64,000 bases of DNA from Pedobacter hiemivivus (GCF_004331685.1 NZ_SJSM01000026.1:1-64000), one strand, 5' to 3'. Shown: positions 54,770 through 61,454, counted from the stretch's first letter. The notes: generated by a model not told the origin, from the sequence alone. Program-made: numbers and translations.

Positions 54770-56176
54770 TTAAATATCTGTAGCCATCTGTATTGCTTTT
54801 CGCAGGGCGGCAATTTTATTATTTACTTCATTCAGCTCATTTACGGCAACAGAATCGGCAACAATGCCCGCTCCTGCCCTGTAATGCAACTGGTTATTTT
54901 TACTCATAAAGGTTCTGATCATGATGGCATGATTAAACTGGTCATTAAAGCCCATATAACCTATTGCACCTGCATAAAAATTACGCCCCAAACCCTCATA
55001 TTCATCAATCAGTTGCATAGCCCTATACTTGGGTGCACCGCTTAGCGTACCTGCTGGATAAGTATCTGCGACAACCTTAAACGCTGAAACATCTGATTGA
55101 AGATTTCCGCTTACCTTCGACACCAAGTGGATCAGGTGAGAATAATACTGCACTTCTTTAAACGATTTTACCTCAACACCATTGCAATGTCTACTCAGGT
55201 CATTTCTTGCCAAATCTACCAGCATCACATGCTCTGCGCTTTCTTTCGGATCCTGCTCCAGCTTTTTGGCCAGCTCTGCATCTTCCTCATCATTTCCGGT
55301 ACGTTTAAAAGTACCCGCAATTGGAAAAATATTAGCCACATTATCCTTTATCGTGATTTGCGCTTCAGGCGAAGAACCAAACAATTTAAAGCTTCCGTAA
55401 TCAAAATAGAACAGGTAAGGGGATGGATTGATAGATCTTAAACAACGGTACACGTTGAATTCGTCTCCAAGGAAACCTTGATTATATGCGCGGGAAGGTA
55501 CAATCTGGAATACATCACCACGCAAAATGTGTTTCTTCATTTTCTCCACAATGTCCATAAAGCCCTCGTTACTCATGTTGGACTGCTCCTCGCCATCAAT
55601 CTTAAAGCTGTACTCCGGGAAATTCTTATTCTGAATAATGTATTCAATCTTTTCCAGATCGTCATTATCATCTCCATTAAAGGTATTCTTAAATAAGGTG
55701 ATCTCATTTTTAAAGTGATCAATCGCAATGATATATCTGTAAATATGATATTGCATTACTGGAATCTCCTGACCTTTCGGCGTAGTCGCGCTAAACTTAA
55801 TGTCTTCAAAATGCTGTACGGCATTCCAGGTAAAATATCCAAAGAGTCCGCTTGAAATGTACCTGGTATCATCAACTACACCCGGTGCAAACTCTGCTTT
55901 AAAAGCATCAATTTCTTCGGCCAGTACAAAATCCGTCTTTTCTTCCTTGCGCCCGTCAGGAAAATAAGTGGACAACACATCATTCTGTAATAAAATACCG
56001 GCTACCGGCTCGGCACACACGTAACTCACTGAATTGGAACGACTATGATAGTCCGAACTTTCCAACAAAATGGTGTTTGGAAACACATCCCTTAACCGCA
56101 AATAGATGCTCACCGGAGTAGTGGTATCTGCAAGTCTTTTCTTGTAAGTTGTGTTAATTATATAATTAGTCTTCAT
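54770..56176 (-). CDS. trpE: Anthranilate synthase component I
   Basis: 468 residues of the chorismate-binding family. The N-terminal part has LLESSDYHSRSNSVSYVC, a feedback tryptophan-site type segment (ESS-x-S). The C-terminal catalytic core shows GDVFQIVPSRAYNQGF, FGSSPEAQITI, PIAGTFKRTGN, EHVMLVDLARNDL, GTLSGAPKYRAMQ and YRAGAGIVADS. It makes anthranilate from chorismate with TrpG. It is the first structural gene behind the leader peptide and attenuator at 56366-56500. Confidence 0.97.
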   Translation of the reverse strand: MKTNYIINTTYKKRLADTTTPVSIYLRLRDVFPNTILLESSDYHSRSNSVSYVCAEPVAGILLQNDVLSTYFPDGRKEEKTDFVLAEEIDAFKAEFAPGVVDDTRYISSGLFGYFTWNAVQHFEDIKFSATTPKGQEIPVMQYHIYRYIIAIDHFKNEITLFKNTFNGDDNDDLEKIEYIIQNKNFPEYSFKIDGEEQSNMSNEGFMDIVEKMKKHILRGDVFQIVPSRAYNQGFLGDEFNVYRCLRSINPSPYLFYFDYGSFKLFGSSPEAQITIKDNVANIFPIAGTFKRTGNDEEDAELAKKLEQDPKESAEHVMLVDLARNDLSRHCNGVEVKSFKEVQYYSHLIHLVSKVSGNLQSDVSAFKVVADTYPAGTLSGAPKYRAMQLIDEYEGLGRNFYAGAIGYMGFNDQFNHAIMIRTFMSKNNQLHYRAGAGIVADSVAVNELNEVNNKIAALRKAIQMATDI

Positions 56177-56220
56177 GTTAACTATTTCTTTAATATTCTT
56201 TTAACGTTCTATTAGCACCA

Positions 56221-56303
56221 TCGTCATCCTGAATTTATTTCAGGATCCCGCACTTAAAGTCCTCTTTCTCTTCCGAGATCCTGAAATAAATTCAGGATGA
56301 CGA
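56221..56303. repeat. Long palindromic repeat element, copy 2, in the trp leader
   Basis: Arms 56221-56247 and 56277-56303 (27 bases) are perfect inverted repeats around a 29-base spacer, sharing CTGAATTTATTTCAG with the element at 44061-44151. It lies in the transcribed region between the trp attenuator and trpE, so the mRNA should carry a strong hairpin about 45 bases before the trpE start codon. Confidence 0.75.
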
Positions 56304-56365
56304 GGAGCATACCTGCATCAGCAAACCAAGCATCTGCCCCGTAGGACAAAAAACCTTGAATACAA

Positions 56366-56396
56366 AAAACCCGACGTGTGGTCTACGTCGGGTTTT
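56366..56396 (-). terminator. trp attenuator terminator hairpin
   Basis: Stem 56366-56377 with 56385-56396 (12 bp, AAAACCCGACGT and complement), loop of 7, read on the minus strand toward trpE and followed by TTTTTTG. A classical intrinsic terminator ahead of the trp structural genes. The ascending arm contains CGACGTAG, which can alternatively pair with CTAGTCG inside the leader peptide gene, as an antiterminator. Confidence 0.8.
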
Positions 56397-56422
56397 AATG
56401 TGGTTTGGTTTAGGTTGATAAA

Positions 56423-56500
56423 CTATAAGGTACACAAAGCTACGACTAGACTCTTTTTTAGAGTACTACGCCATTGCCAAGTATGTATATTGTTAATCAT
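56423..56500 (-). CDS. trpL: trp operon leader peptide
   Basis: A 25-codon frame starting at ATG 56500 and ending with TAG at 56423-56425. It contains the tryptophan codons in HTWQWRSTL (residues 6-14) and a hydrophobic C-terminus. It lies upstream of the terminator hairpin and trpE, so ribosome stalling at the two TGG codons when charged Trp-tRNA is low would block the terminator. This resembles the Bacteroid-trp class of attenuators described from comparative genomics. The RSTL motif after the control codons is a reasonable family feature but was judged by eye. Confidence is high for the arrangement, lower for the exact start. Confidence 0.78.
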   Translation of the reverse strand: MINNIHTWQWRSTLKKSLVVALCTL

Positions 56501-56506
56501 ATGTCA

Positions 56507-56536
56507 CAAAAATATAAATAAATCTTACAATGCAAA
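56507..56536 (-). promoter_or_regulatory. Predicted trp promoter
   Basis: On the minus strand TTTG (56536-56533), an 18-base spacer, then TATTTTTG (56514-56507), close to the Bacteroidota consensus. It predicts transcription starting within a few bases of the trpL ATG at 56500, giving a nearly leaderless leader peptide message. Confidence 0.5.
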
Positions 56537-56552
56537 ATTAAAATTGTAATTT

Positions 56553-56996
56553 TTATGAAACACCAAAGAATGAACGGCTAGGATCGGCATTAACCATCGC
56601 TACAATTGCAGCAATAATTAGGGCCAGTGCAAGGCCAAAATAAAGCGCAACAGAACGGTGTCTCACCGCTGCATCTGTACCTTTCTTAGATCTCGCATTT
56701 CCTACAGTGATTAGAATAATGGCAAAAATCATCATTCCTATGTGTTCCATTTTCCAATAACGACCTATCGCTACGGAGCTATCAATTTTATACCATCCAT
56801 TCATAAAATAGAGGATTAAACCCATTAAAAGCTGAATGTGCGCAGAGATTAAAGTGAAAAGGTTTACTTTTCTATTTCCTTCAGTATATGGTTTTTTGCC
56901 AAGCCATCCAGATAATGCCTGAATAATTGCCACTACCAATAAAATTAAAACCAGGTAACGCCAACCTGAATGTGCGCTTTTTAAAATCTGATACAT
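56553..56996 (-). CDS. Four-helix membrane protein of unknown function
   Basis: Start taken at ATG 56996 (MYQILKSAHSGWRYLVL), because nine extra residues upstream are polar and follow a weak start. About 147 residues with four hydrophobic helices (YLVLILLVVAIIQAL, FTLISAHIQLLMGLILYF, IGMMIFAIILITV, LALALIIAAIVAMV) and HS/His pairs (SAHSGWRY, SAHIQLL, MEHIGM, RHRSVALYF) at helix edges, a pattern like small heme-binding membrane proteins. No firm family or function can be given. Confidence 0.72.
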   Translation of the reverse strand: MYQILKSAHSGWRYLVLILLVVAIIQALSGWLGKKPYTEGNRKVNLFTLISAHIQLLMGLILYFMNGWYKIDSSVAIGRYWKMEHIGMMIFAIILITVGNARSKKGTDAAVRHRSVALYFGLALALIIAAIVAMVNADPSRSFFGVS

Positions 56997-57204
56997 AATA
57001 TTTTTTCTTTCAAACTTAACCAATTCCTTCCTGATTAGTATAAAAGCTATATACTAATTGGTATTTAAAATCATTACAAATTAAAAAAAGAAGGGATGAA
57101 TTAAAGTCTTTTTGCCGTAAACCACCCCAAAATTGTCGCCAACGCCCCCATCAGATCTGGTTAATGCCACCGATATTTGTTTTTCAACATAAAAACAAAA
57201 GAAG

Positions 57205-57599
57205 ATGCCTGAAGAAAAAACAAAATTCACCACTGTTGAATCGTACATCAATACGTTCCTGAAGATGTACAATTTTTATTAGAGGTGATCAGAGAAACTA
57301 TTAAGGAAAATGCACCGAAGGCAGAAGAAGTGATCAGTTACAACATCCCTGCTTTCAAGTTCCATGGGATGCTTATCTTTTATTCGGCATACAAAAATCA
57401 CATCTCTATTTCTATTCCCCCATCTAAGGTTTACGATACATTTAAAGATGAATTATCGGATTATAAAGTGAGTACATCAGCGATTCAGCTGCCACTGAAT
57501 AGGCCATTGCCACTAAAACTGATTAAAGAAATGACAAGATTTAGAGTTAAAGAAAATTTAGAGCTCGCCGAAACGAAAAAGAGCAAAAAAAAAGAGTAA
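57205..57599 (+). pseudogene. Frameshifted DUF1801 (YdhG/YjbR-like) gene
   Basis: Frame 1 starts at ATG 57205 (MPEEKTKFTTVESYINTF) and hits a stop soon after 57255; frame 2 begins with VIRETIKENAPKAEEVISYNIPAFKFHGML and runs to 57599. Inserting one C at 57258-57259 (TTCC to TTCCC) joins them as NTFPEDVQFLLEVIRETIKENAP, which matches the continuous DUF1801 pattern. Function of the family is unknown. The shift may be a real mutation or an assembly error in a short C run. The second frame alone can start at a GTG at 57285. Confidence 0.8.
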
Positions 57600-57617
57600 T
57601 CTCATCCAAGATTACTC
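57594..57617. terminator. Bidirectional terminator between DUF1801 gene and tRNA-like genes
   Basis: Stem 57594-57602 with 57609-57617 (GAGTAATCT, 9 bp) with a T run on the right and an A run on the left. It overlaps the DUF1801 stop codon and would also stop transcription from the tRNA-like genes on the minus strand. Confidence 0.75.
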
Positions 57618-57649
57618 GTTTTTAACTAACTTATTATTCATAAAAAAAC

Positions 57650-57794
57650 TGGCTGTTGGGGAAGGAGTCGAACCTTCAAGGGGTAGTTAGCTACAGTTCA
57701 AAAATTAATTTGTGGTCAACCCATAAACTGCGTTTATCCATTTATCCCCACCACCGAGACAAGAAGGCGTGTCTGCCAATTTCACCACCCAACA
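57650..57794 (-). tRNA. Type II tRNA-like RNA 2 (apparent anticodon GTC, encoded CCA)
   Basis: Read on the minus strand: acceptor TGTTGGG pairs with CCCAACA, then G discriminator and an encoded CCA; D arm GGTGAAATTGGCAGACACG; T arm GAAGG-TTCGACT-CCTTC. The D arm looks like bacterial tRNA-Leu. The anticodon stem CCTTC/GGTGG has a T-T mismatch and loop TTGTCTC, reading GTC (Asp) with U37. The variable region is about 73 bases, far longer than normal, closed by GGGG/CCCC. Isotype is therefore uncertain; it may be a non-translating tRNA-like RNA. Confidence 0.6.
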
Positions 57795-57814
57795 TAATTT
57801 AAAAGTACAAAATT

Positions 57815-57866
57815 AATTAAGTAGTAAGATTTTGGTTTAGGTTGATTCTAATCTTACTACTTAATT
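57815..57866. terminator. 17-bp hairpin between the two tRNA-like genes
   Basis: AATTAAGTAGTAAGATT (57815-57831) pairs perfectly with 57850-57866 around an 18-base loop. On the minus strand it begins right after the 3' end of the upstream tRNA-like RNA and is followed by TTAATTTTG. It may terminate transcription or protect the RNA end. The loop contains CAACCTAAACCAAA, also seen in the trp leader. Confidence 0.6.
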
Positions 57867-57867
57867 G

Positions 57868-57975
57868 CTGTAGGGGAAGGAGTCGAACCTTCAAGGAGTA
57901 GTTAGCCCTTACGGGTTTTCCATATTCTCCACCACCGAGACAAGGAGGTGCGTCTGCCAATTTCACCACCCTACA
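57868..57975 (-). tRNA. Type II tRNA-like RNA 1 (apparent anticodon GTC, no CCA)
   Basis: 108 bases on the minus strand. Acceptor TGTAGGG pairs with CCCTACA, G discriminator followed by CAA (no encoded CCA). D arm GGTGAAATTGGCAGACGC, anticodon stem CCTCC/GGTGG with the same T-T mismatch, loop TTGTCTC (GTC), T arm GAAGG-TTCGACT-CCTTC. The variable arm of about 39 bases is closed by GGAG/CTCC, changed in step with GGGG/CCCC in copy 2, which argues for a preserved structure. It is the gene nearest the promoter at 58026-58057. Standard Leu identity would need A73. Confidence 0.6.
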
Positions 57976-58025
57976 GAGTATAAGCAAATGTTAAAGAACG
58001 ATTATTTTTTGTTACTTGCATGATA

Positions 58026-58057
58026 CAAATGTAACAACAACCCTAATACGTTGCAAA
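58026..58057 (-). promoter_or_regulatory. Bacteroidota promoter for the tRNA-like RNAs
   Basis: On the minus strand TTTG (58057-58054), 20-base spacer, TACATTTG (58033-58026): a full match to the TTTG / TAnnTTTG consensus. It would start transcription about 40-45 bases before the first tRNA-like RNA at 57975. Confidence 0.7.
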
Positions 58058-58130
58058 TATTCTAATCATTTAATTTTATTTTTATCAGATTTATAATTAT
58101 ATTTGATTATCGTTAACAAATATCAAAATC

Positions 58131-58604
58131 ATGCTTAAAAAAGAAAGCCAAAATTTAGAAATTGATAACCTGGATATTGACATCTTAAAACAATTGATGC
58201 AAGACGCTACTAAGCCTTACACAGAAATAGCTAAAGATCTGATCGTTTCGGGTGGCACCATACATGTTAGAATGAAAAAACTACAGGAAATGGGCATCAT
58301 AAAAGGCTCACATTTAATTATTGATCCTCAAAAAGCGGGGTATGACGTTACCGCCTTTTTAGGTATTTACTTAGAAAAAGGGATTCAATATAAGGATGCG
58401 GTAGAGCAGCTAAGCAAAATCAAAGAAGTAGTTGAACTTCATTATACGACAGGGGCATATAGTATGTTTGCCAAGATCATCTGTAGGGACACCAGTCACC
58501 TTAGACATGTACTAAATGAGGAAATACAGGCCGTACCAGGGATTCAGCGCACAGAAACACTGATTTCATTAGAAGAGAGCATTAGAAGACAGATTGAGTT
58601 ATAG
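58131..58604 (+). CDS. Lrp/AsnC-family transcriptional regulator
   Basis: 157 residues. Helix-turn-helix at about residues 15-58 (DIDILKQLMQDATKPYTEIAKDLIVSGGTIHVRMKKLQEMGII) and a C-terminal RAM ligand domain (VTAFLGIYLEKGI, VELHYTTGAYSMFAKIICRD). It probably senses an amino acid and forms octamers on DNA. Targets are not shown by the neighbours, though the trp and tRNA-like region lies beside it. TATATTTG at 58098-58105 resembles a -7 box, but no -33 element is seen at the right distance. Confidence 0.93.
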   Translation: MLKKESQNLEIDNLDIDILKQLMQDATKPYTEIAKDLIVSGGTIHVRMKKLQEMGIIKGSHLIIDPQKAGYDVTAFLGIYLEKGIQYKDAVEQLSKIKEVVELHYTTGAYSMFAKIICRDTSHLRHVLNEEIQAVPGIQRTETLISLEESIRRQIEL

Positions 58605-58661
58605 CACACCTTTGGTAGCTACCTGTCATTGCACCAAACCAGAGCTCTATATTAACTAATA

Positions 58662-58705
58662 ATTAACGGATACTGAACGGCTCCAGCCGTTCAATGTCCG
58701 TTAAT
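58662..58705. repeat. Hairpin with internal loop after the Lrp gene
   Basis: ATTAACGGA (58662-58670) pairs with TCCGTTAAT (58697-58705); inside, after a 3x3 internal loop, TGAACGGCT (58674-58682) pairs with AGCCGTTCA (58685-58693). It may be a mRNA stabiliser, a weak terminator or a small repeat element. No T run follows. Confidence 0.5.
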
Positions 58706-58782
58706 ATGCCGTTAAAGTCCAGTTACCTTTAAGGAGACTGAACTTTCTCAATTGTAGATAAAGTCACTTTATACTATAACAA

Positions 58783-58805
58783 AAAAGGCCCGCTCGGGGC
58801 CTTTT
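58783..58805. terminator. Terminator between convergent genes
   Basis: AAAAGGCCC (58783-58791) pairs with GGGCCTTTT (58797-58805), loop of 5. A-rich on the left and T-rich on the right, so it can serve the Lrp gene and the acyl-CoA dehydrogenase gene. Confidence 0.75.
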
Positions 58806-58837
58806 AAACAATCTCAACTATAATCTGTGATATACTC

Positions 58838-59977
58838 TTATCTAATGATCTCTCTTGAAATCACCATCTTTTGAATTTCTGAAGTTCCCTCGTAAATCTG
58901 GGTAATTTTTGCGTCTCGCATCAGGCGCTCAACATGATATTCTTTCACAAACCCATATCCGCCATGGATCTGTACAGCTTCAATAGTGACGTCCATAGCT
59001 ACTTTAGAGGCGTATAGTTTTGCCATCGAACCAGCTAAGGTATAGGACTGCCCTTGATCTTTTAACCAAGCCGCTTTATAAACTAACAAACGCGCCGCTT
59101 CTATTTGCGTAGCCATATCAGCCAACTTAAAGGCGATCGCCTGATGTTCCGCAATTGGCTTACCGAACGATTTACGCTGTTGCGCATACCCTAATGCAAG
59201 TTCATACGCTCCAGCAGCAATTCCTAATGCCTGAGCAGCGATACCAATTCTGCCACCTTCAAGTGTTTTCATAGCGAACTTAAAGCCAAAGCCATCCTCA
59301 CCAATCCTGTTTTCTTTAGGAACCTTAACATCATTAAACATCAATGAATGTGTATCGGAACCACGGATACCCATTTTATTTTCTTTTGGCCCTACAGTAA
59401 AGCCTTCCATTCCCTTTTCAACGATAAAAGCATTGATCCCTTTATGTCGTAATGACCTGTCGGTTTGCGCGATAACCAGGTAAGTTGAAGCAGTATTACC
59501 ATTGGTAATCCAGTTTTTAGTTCCATTTAACAGGTAGTAGTCACCCATATCTACAGCAGTAGTTTGCTGTGAGGTAGCGTCTGATCCTGCTTCGGGCTCT
59601 GATAAACAGAAAGCCCCAATCTTTTCTCCGGCAGCCAATGGCTTTAAATATTTTTCTTTTTGAAAATCAGATCCGTATGATTCCAGTCCGTAGCATACCA
59701 GTGAGTTATTGACAGAAACAACCACTGAGGCAGAAGCGTCTATTTTAGACAGCTCTTCCATAACCAGAACATACGACAGGGCATCAAGACCACTGCCATT
59801 ATATTTTTCTGATACCATCATCCCCAGAAAACCTAGCTCACCTAGCTTTTTTACCTGCTCTGCCGGGAATTTCTGATGCTCATCTCTTTCGATAACTCCA
59901 GGTTTTAACTCAGTCTGCGCAAAATCTCTTGCAGCCTGCTGGATCATCAATTGTTCTTCACTTAATTGAAATAGCAT
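58838..59977 (-). CDS. Acyl-CoA dehydrogenase
   Basis: 379 residues, the length of short-/medium-chain enzymes. CLSEPEAGSDATSQQTTA (FAD-binding signature), NGTKNWITNGNTASTYLV, MGIRGSDTHSLMFNDVKVP and the C-terminal GYGFVKEYHVERLMRDAKITQIYEGTSEIQKMVISREI with the catalytic Glu in IYEGT. It forms the alpha-beta double bond in fatty acyl-CoA, probably short-chain (butyryl-CoA type) or branched-chain. It stands alone, with electron-transfer flavoprotein genes not visible here. Confidence 0.95.
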   Translation of the reverse strand: MLFQLSEEQLMIQQAARDFAQTELKPGVIERDEHQKFPAEQVKKLGELGFLGMMVSEKYNGSGLDALSYVLVMEELSKIDASASVVVSVNNSLVCYGLESYGSDFQKEKYLKPLAAGEKIGAFCLSEPEAGSDATSQQTTAVDMGDYYLLNGTKNWITNGNTASTYLVIAQTDRSLRHKGINAFIVEKGMEGFTVGPKENKMGIRGSDTHSLMFNDVKVPKENRIGEDGFGFKFAMKTLEGGRIGIAAQALGIAAGAYELALGYAQQRKSFGKPIAEHQAIAFKLADMATQIEAARLLVYKAAWLKDQGQSYTLAGSMAKLYASKVAMDVTIEAVQIHGGYGFVKEYHVERLMRDAKITQIYEGTSEIQKMVISREIIR

Positions 59978-60072
59978 AATAATATTGTAAAATAATAAGT
60001 TATGGCAAATTTATATATTCTCGCTCATATTACTATGGCTGCATAACATTTTTTTACTTTTATTAATACGAA

Positions 60073-60423
60073 CTATTTCAACAGGTGGTTGTTATCATCG
60101 GGGAATACTAGAATTGGATGGTATTTCTTAGCTTCTTCTATTGGCAAAGATCCGTAAGACATAATAATCAGAATGTCGCCAACCTGAACCTTTCTAGCGG
60201 TAGCTCCATTTAAGCAAATGGTACCACTACCACGTGCGCCTTTAATCACATAAGTTTCAAAGCGCTCGCCATTATTGTTATTTACTATCTGTACTTTTTC
60301 ATTTGGAATGATGTGGGCTGCGTCCATCAAATCTTCATCGATGGTAATGCTTCCAACATAGTGCAGTTCCGCCTGTGTTACTCTAACACGGTGAATTTTC
60401 GATTTTAATATCTCGATAATCAT
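60073..60423 (-). CDS. panD: Aspartate 1-decarboxylase
   Basis: 116 residues. The proenzyme is cut between Gly and Ser in ELHYVGSITIDEDLMDAA (GS at about residues 25-26), leaving a pyruvoyl group. ERFETYVIKGARGSGTICLNGATARKVQVGDILIIMSY completes the fold. It makes beta-alanine for pantothenate. It is 45 bases downstream of panC on the same strand in the given strand order and probably separately controlled; TAACTTTG at 60428-60435 looks like a -7 box but its -33 partner is weak. Confidence 0.96.
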   Translation of the reverse strand: MIIEILKSKIHRVRVTQAELHYVGSITIDEDLMDAAHIIPNEKVQIVNNNNGERFETYVIKGARGSGTICLNGATARKVQVGDILIIMSYGSLPIEEAKKYHPILVFPDDNNHLLK

Positions 60424-60468
60424 AACGCAAAGTTAACCAATTTTATGGATGGGAGGTTTTTTCTATTT

Positions 60469-61308
60469 TCAATTCAGTATCATATTATCAATAAGGCGGG
60501 TCTGTCCTACCTTAGCAGCAACCAATGCTACAATATCATGATGTTTTTTATCTTCTTCGGGTAGCAGCGTAGCTCCATTAGCAATGGTAAAATAATCGAG
60601 CTCCACACCTGGTGTTCCATTGATCAGCTTTTTTGCCGCTTCCAGCAATACAGGAATGCTGTGTGTAGAGAAATTATCTTTCACATAAGTCAACGCTTTG
60701 CTAAGCACAAGTGCATTTTCCCGATCTTCAGCCGAAAGATGGATGTTTCTTGAACTCATCGCCAAACCATCGTCCTCCCTGATAATAGGACATGAAACAA
60801 TCTGAACAGGCAGATTAAATTCGGAAACCATGTTTTTAATCATTAGCACTTGCTGAAAATCTTTCTGGCCAAAGAAGGCAATATCAGGATTTACAGCATC
60901 AAACAGCTTCTTAACAATCTGAGTTACGCCTTGATAATGTCCTTTTCTAAATTCGCCCTCTAAAAGAAACTCTGCTGGCCCAAGGTCTATATGCCATTCT
61001 TCAGGTTTAGGATACATTTCTGTAACCGAAGGCATAAACACAACATTACATCCTGCTTCTTGCAGCATTTTCATGTCATGTTCCAACGGACGCGGATATT
61101 TTTCCAGGTCTTTAGGATCAGTAAACTGAGTAGGATTTACAAAAATACTGCAAACCACGACATCAGCCTGTTGCTGCGCTATTTTTATAAGCGATACGTG
61201 TCCTTTATGCAATGCGCCCATTGTTGGGACCAATGCAATTTTCTGTTTGGCCAACTTAATTGGCTCAAGCAGCGACTTTAATGCCGCTATAGTATTTATG
61301 ACTTTCAA
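60469..61308 (-). CDS. panC: Pantoate--beta-alanine ligase
   Basis: Start taken at the TTG at 61308 (MKVINTIAALKSLLEP), the usual N-terminus for the family; a longer frame begins at TTG 61335, but the likely promoter at 61333-61363 would start transcription near 61327. About 279 residues. ALVPTMGALHKGHVSLI (HIGH-type), FVNPTQF, FFGQKDFQQVLMIKNMV and EDGLAMSSRNIHLS are nucleotidyltransferase signatures. It joins pantoate and beta-alanine with ATP. The gene precedes panD. Confidence 0.93.
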   Translation of the reverse strand: MKVINTIAALKSLLEPIKLAKQKIALVPTMGALHKGHVSLIKIAQQQADVVVCSIFVNPTQFTDPKDLEKYPRPLEHDMKMLQEAGCNVVFMPSVTEMYPKPEEWHIDLGPAEFLLEGEFRKGHYQGVTQIVKKLFDAVNPDIAFFGQKDFQQVLMIKNMVSEFNLPVQIVSCPIIREDDGLAMSSRNIHLSAEDRENALVLSKALTYVKDNFSTHSIPVLLEAAKKLINGTPGVELDYFTIANGATLLPEEDKKHHDIVALVAAKVGQTRLIDNMILN

Positions 61309-61332
61309 ACTAGCTGGTAAAATTTCAAGGGG

Positions 61333-61363
61333 CAAAGTTGGTTATTTATCCATTCCCAACAAA
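61333..61363 (-). promoter_or_regulatory. Predicted promoter for panC
   Basis: On the minus strand TTTG (61363-61360), 19-base spacer, CAACTTTG (61340-61333), one base off TAnnTTTG. It lies just upstream of the preferred panC start and overlaps the longer N-terminal frame, which supports the shorter protein. Confidence 0.5.
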
Positions 61364-61380
61364 ACATCTTGCGTATATTA

Positions 61381-61411
61381 TTGATAAATGTTATTATTTT
61401 GCTTACCTTTG
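61381..61411 (+). promoter_or_regulatory. Predicted promoter for the GT5-like gene
   Basis: TTG at 61381-61383, 20-base spacer, TACCTTTG at 61404-61411: matches TTTG/TAnnTTTG closely. It lies about 44 bases before the start codon at 61455 and is back to back with the panC promoter. Confidence 0.6.
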
Positions 61412-61454
61412 CCCCTTGATAATCTTTTCTTTAACATAAATTTTTATTTAGAAT

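Noticed and set aside
57650..57975. Ordinary tRNA-Asp (GTC) or tRNA-Leu genes
   Set aside because: tRNA-Asp is type I without a long variable arm, and tRNA-Leu needs A73 and a Leu anticodon; neither fits. Recorded instead as tRNA-like with uncertain isotype.
60428..60435. TAACTTTG as the panD promoter
   Set aside because: The nearest TTG-like element is about 24 bases away, outside the usual spacing; panD may instead be read through from panC.
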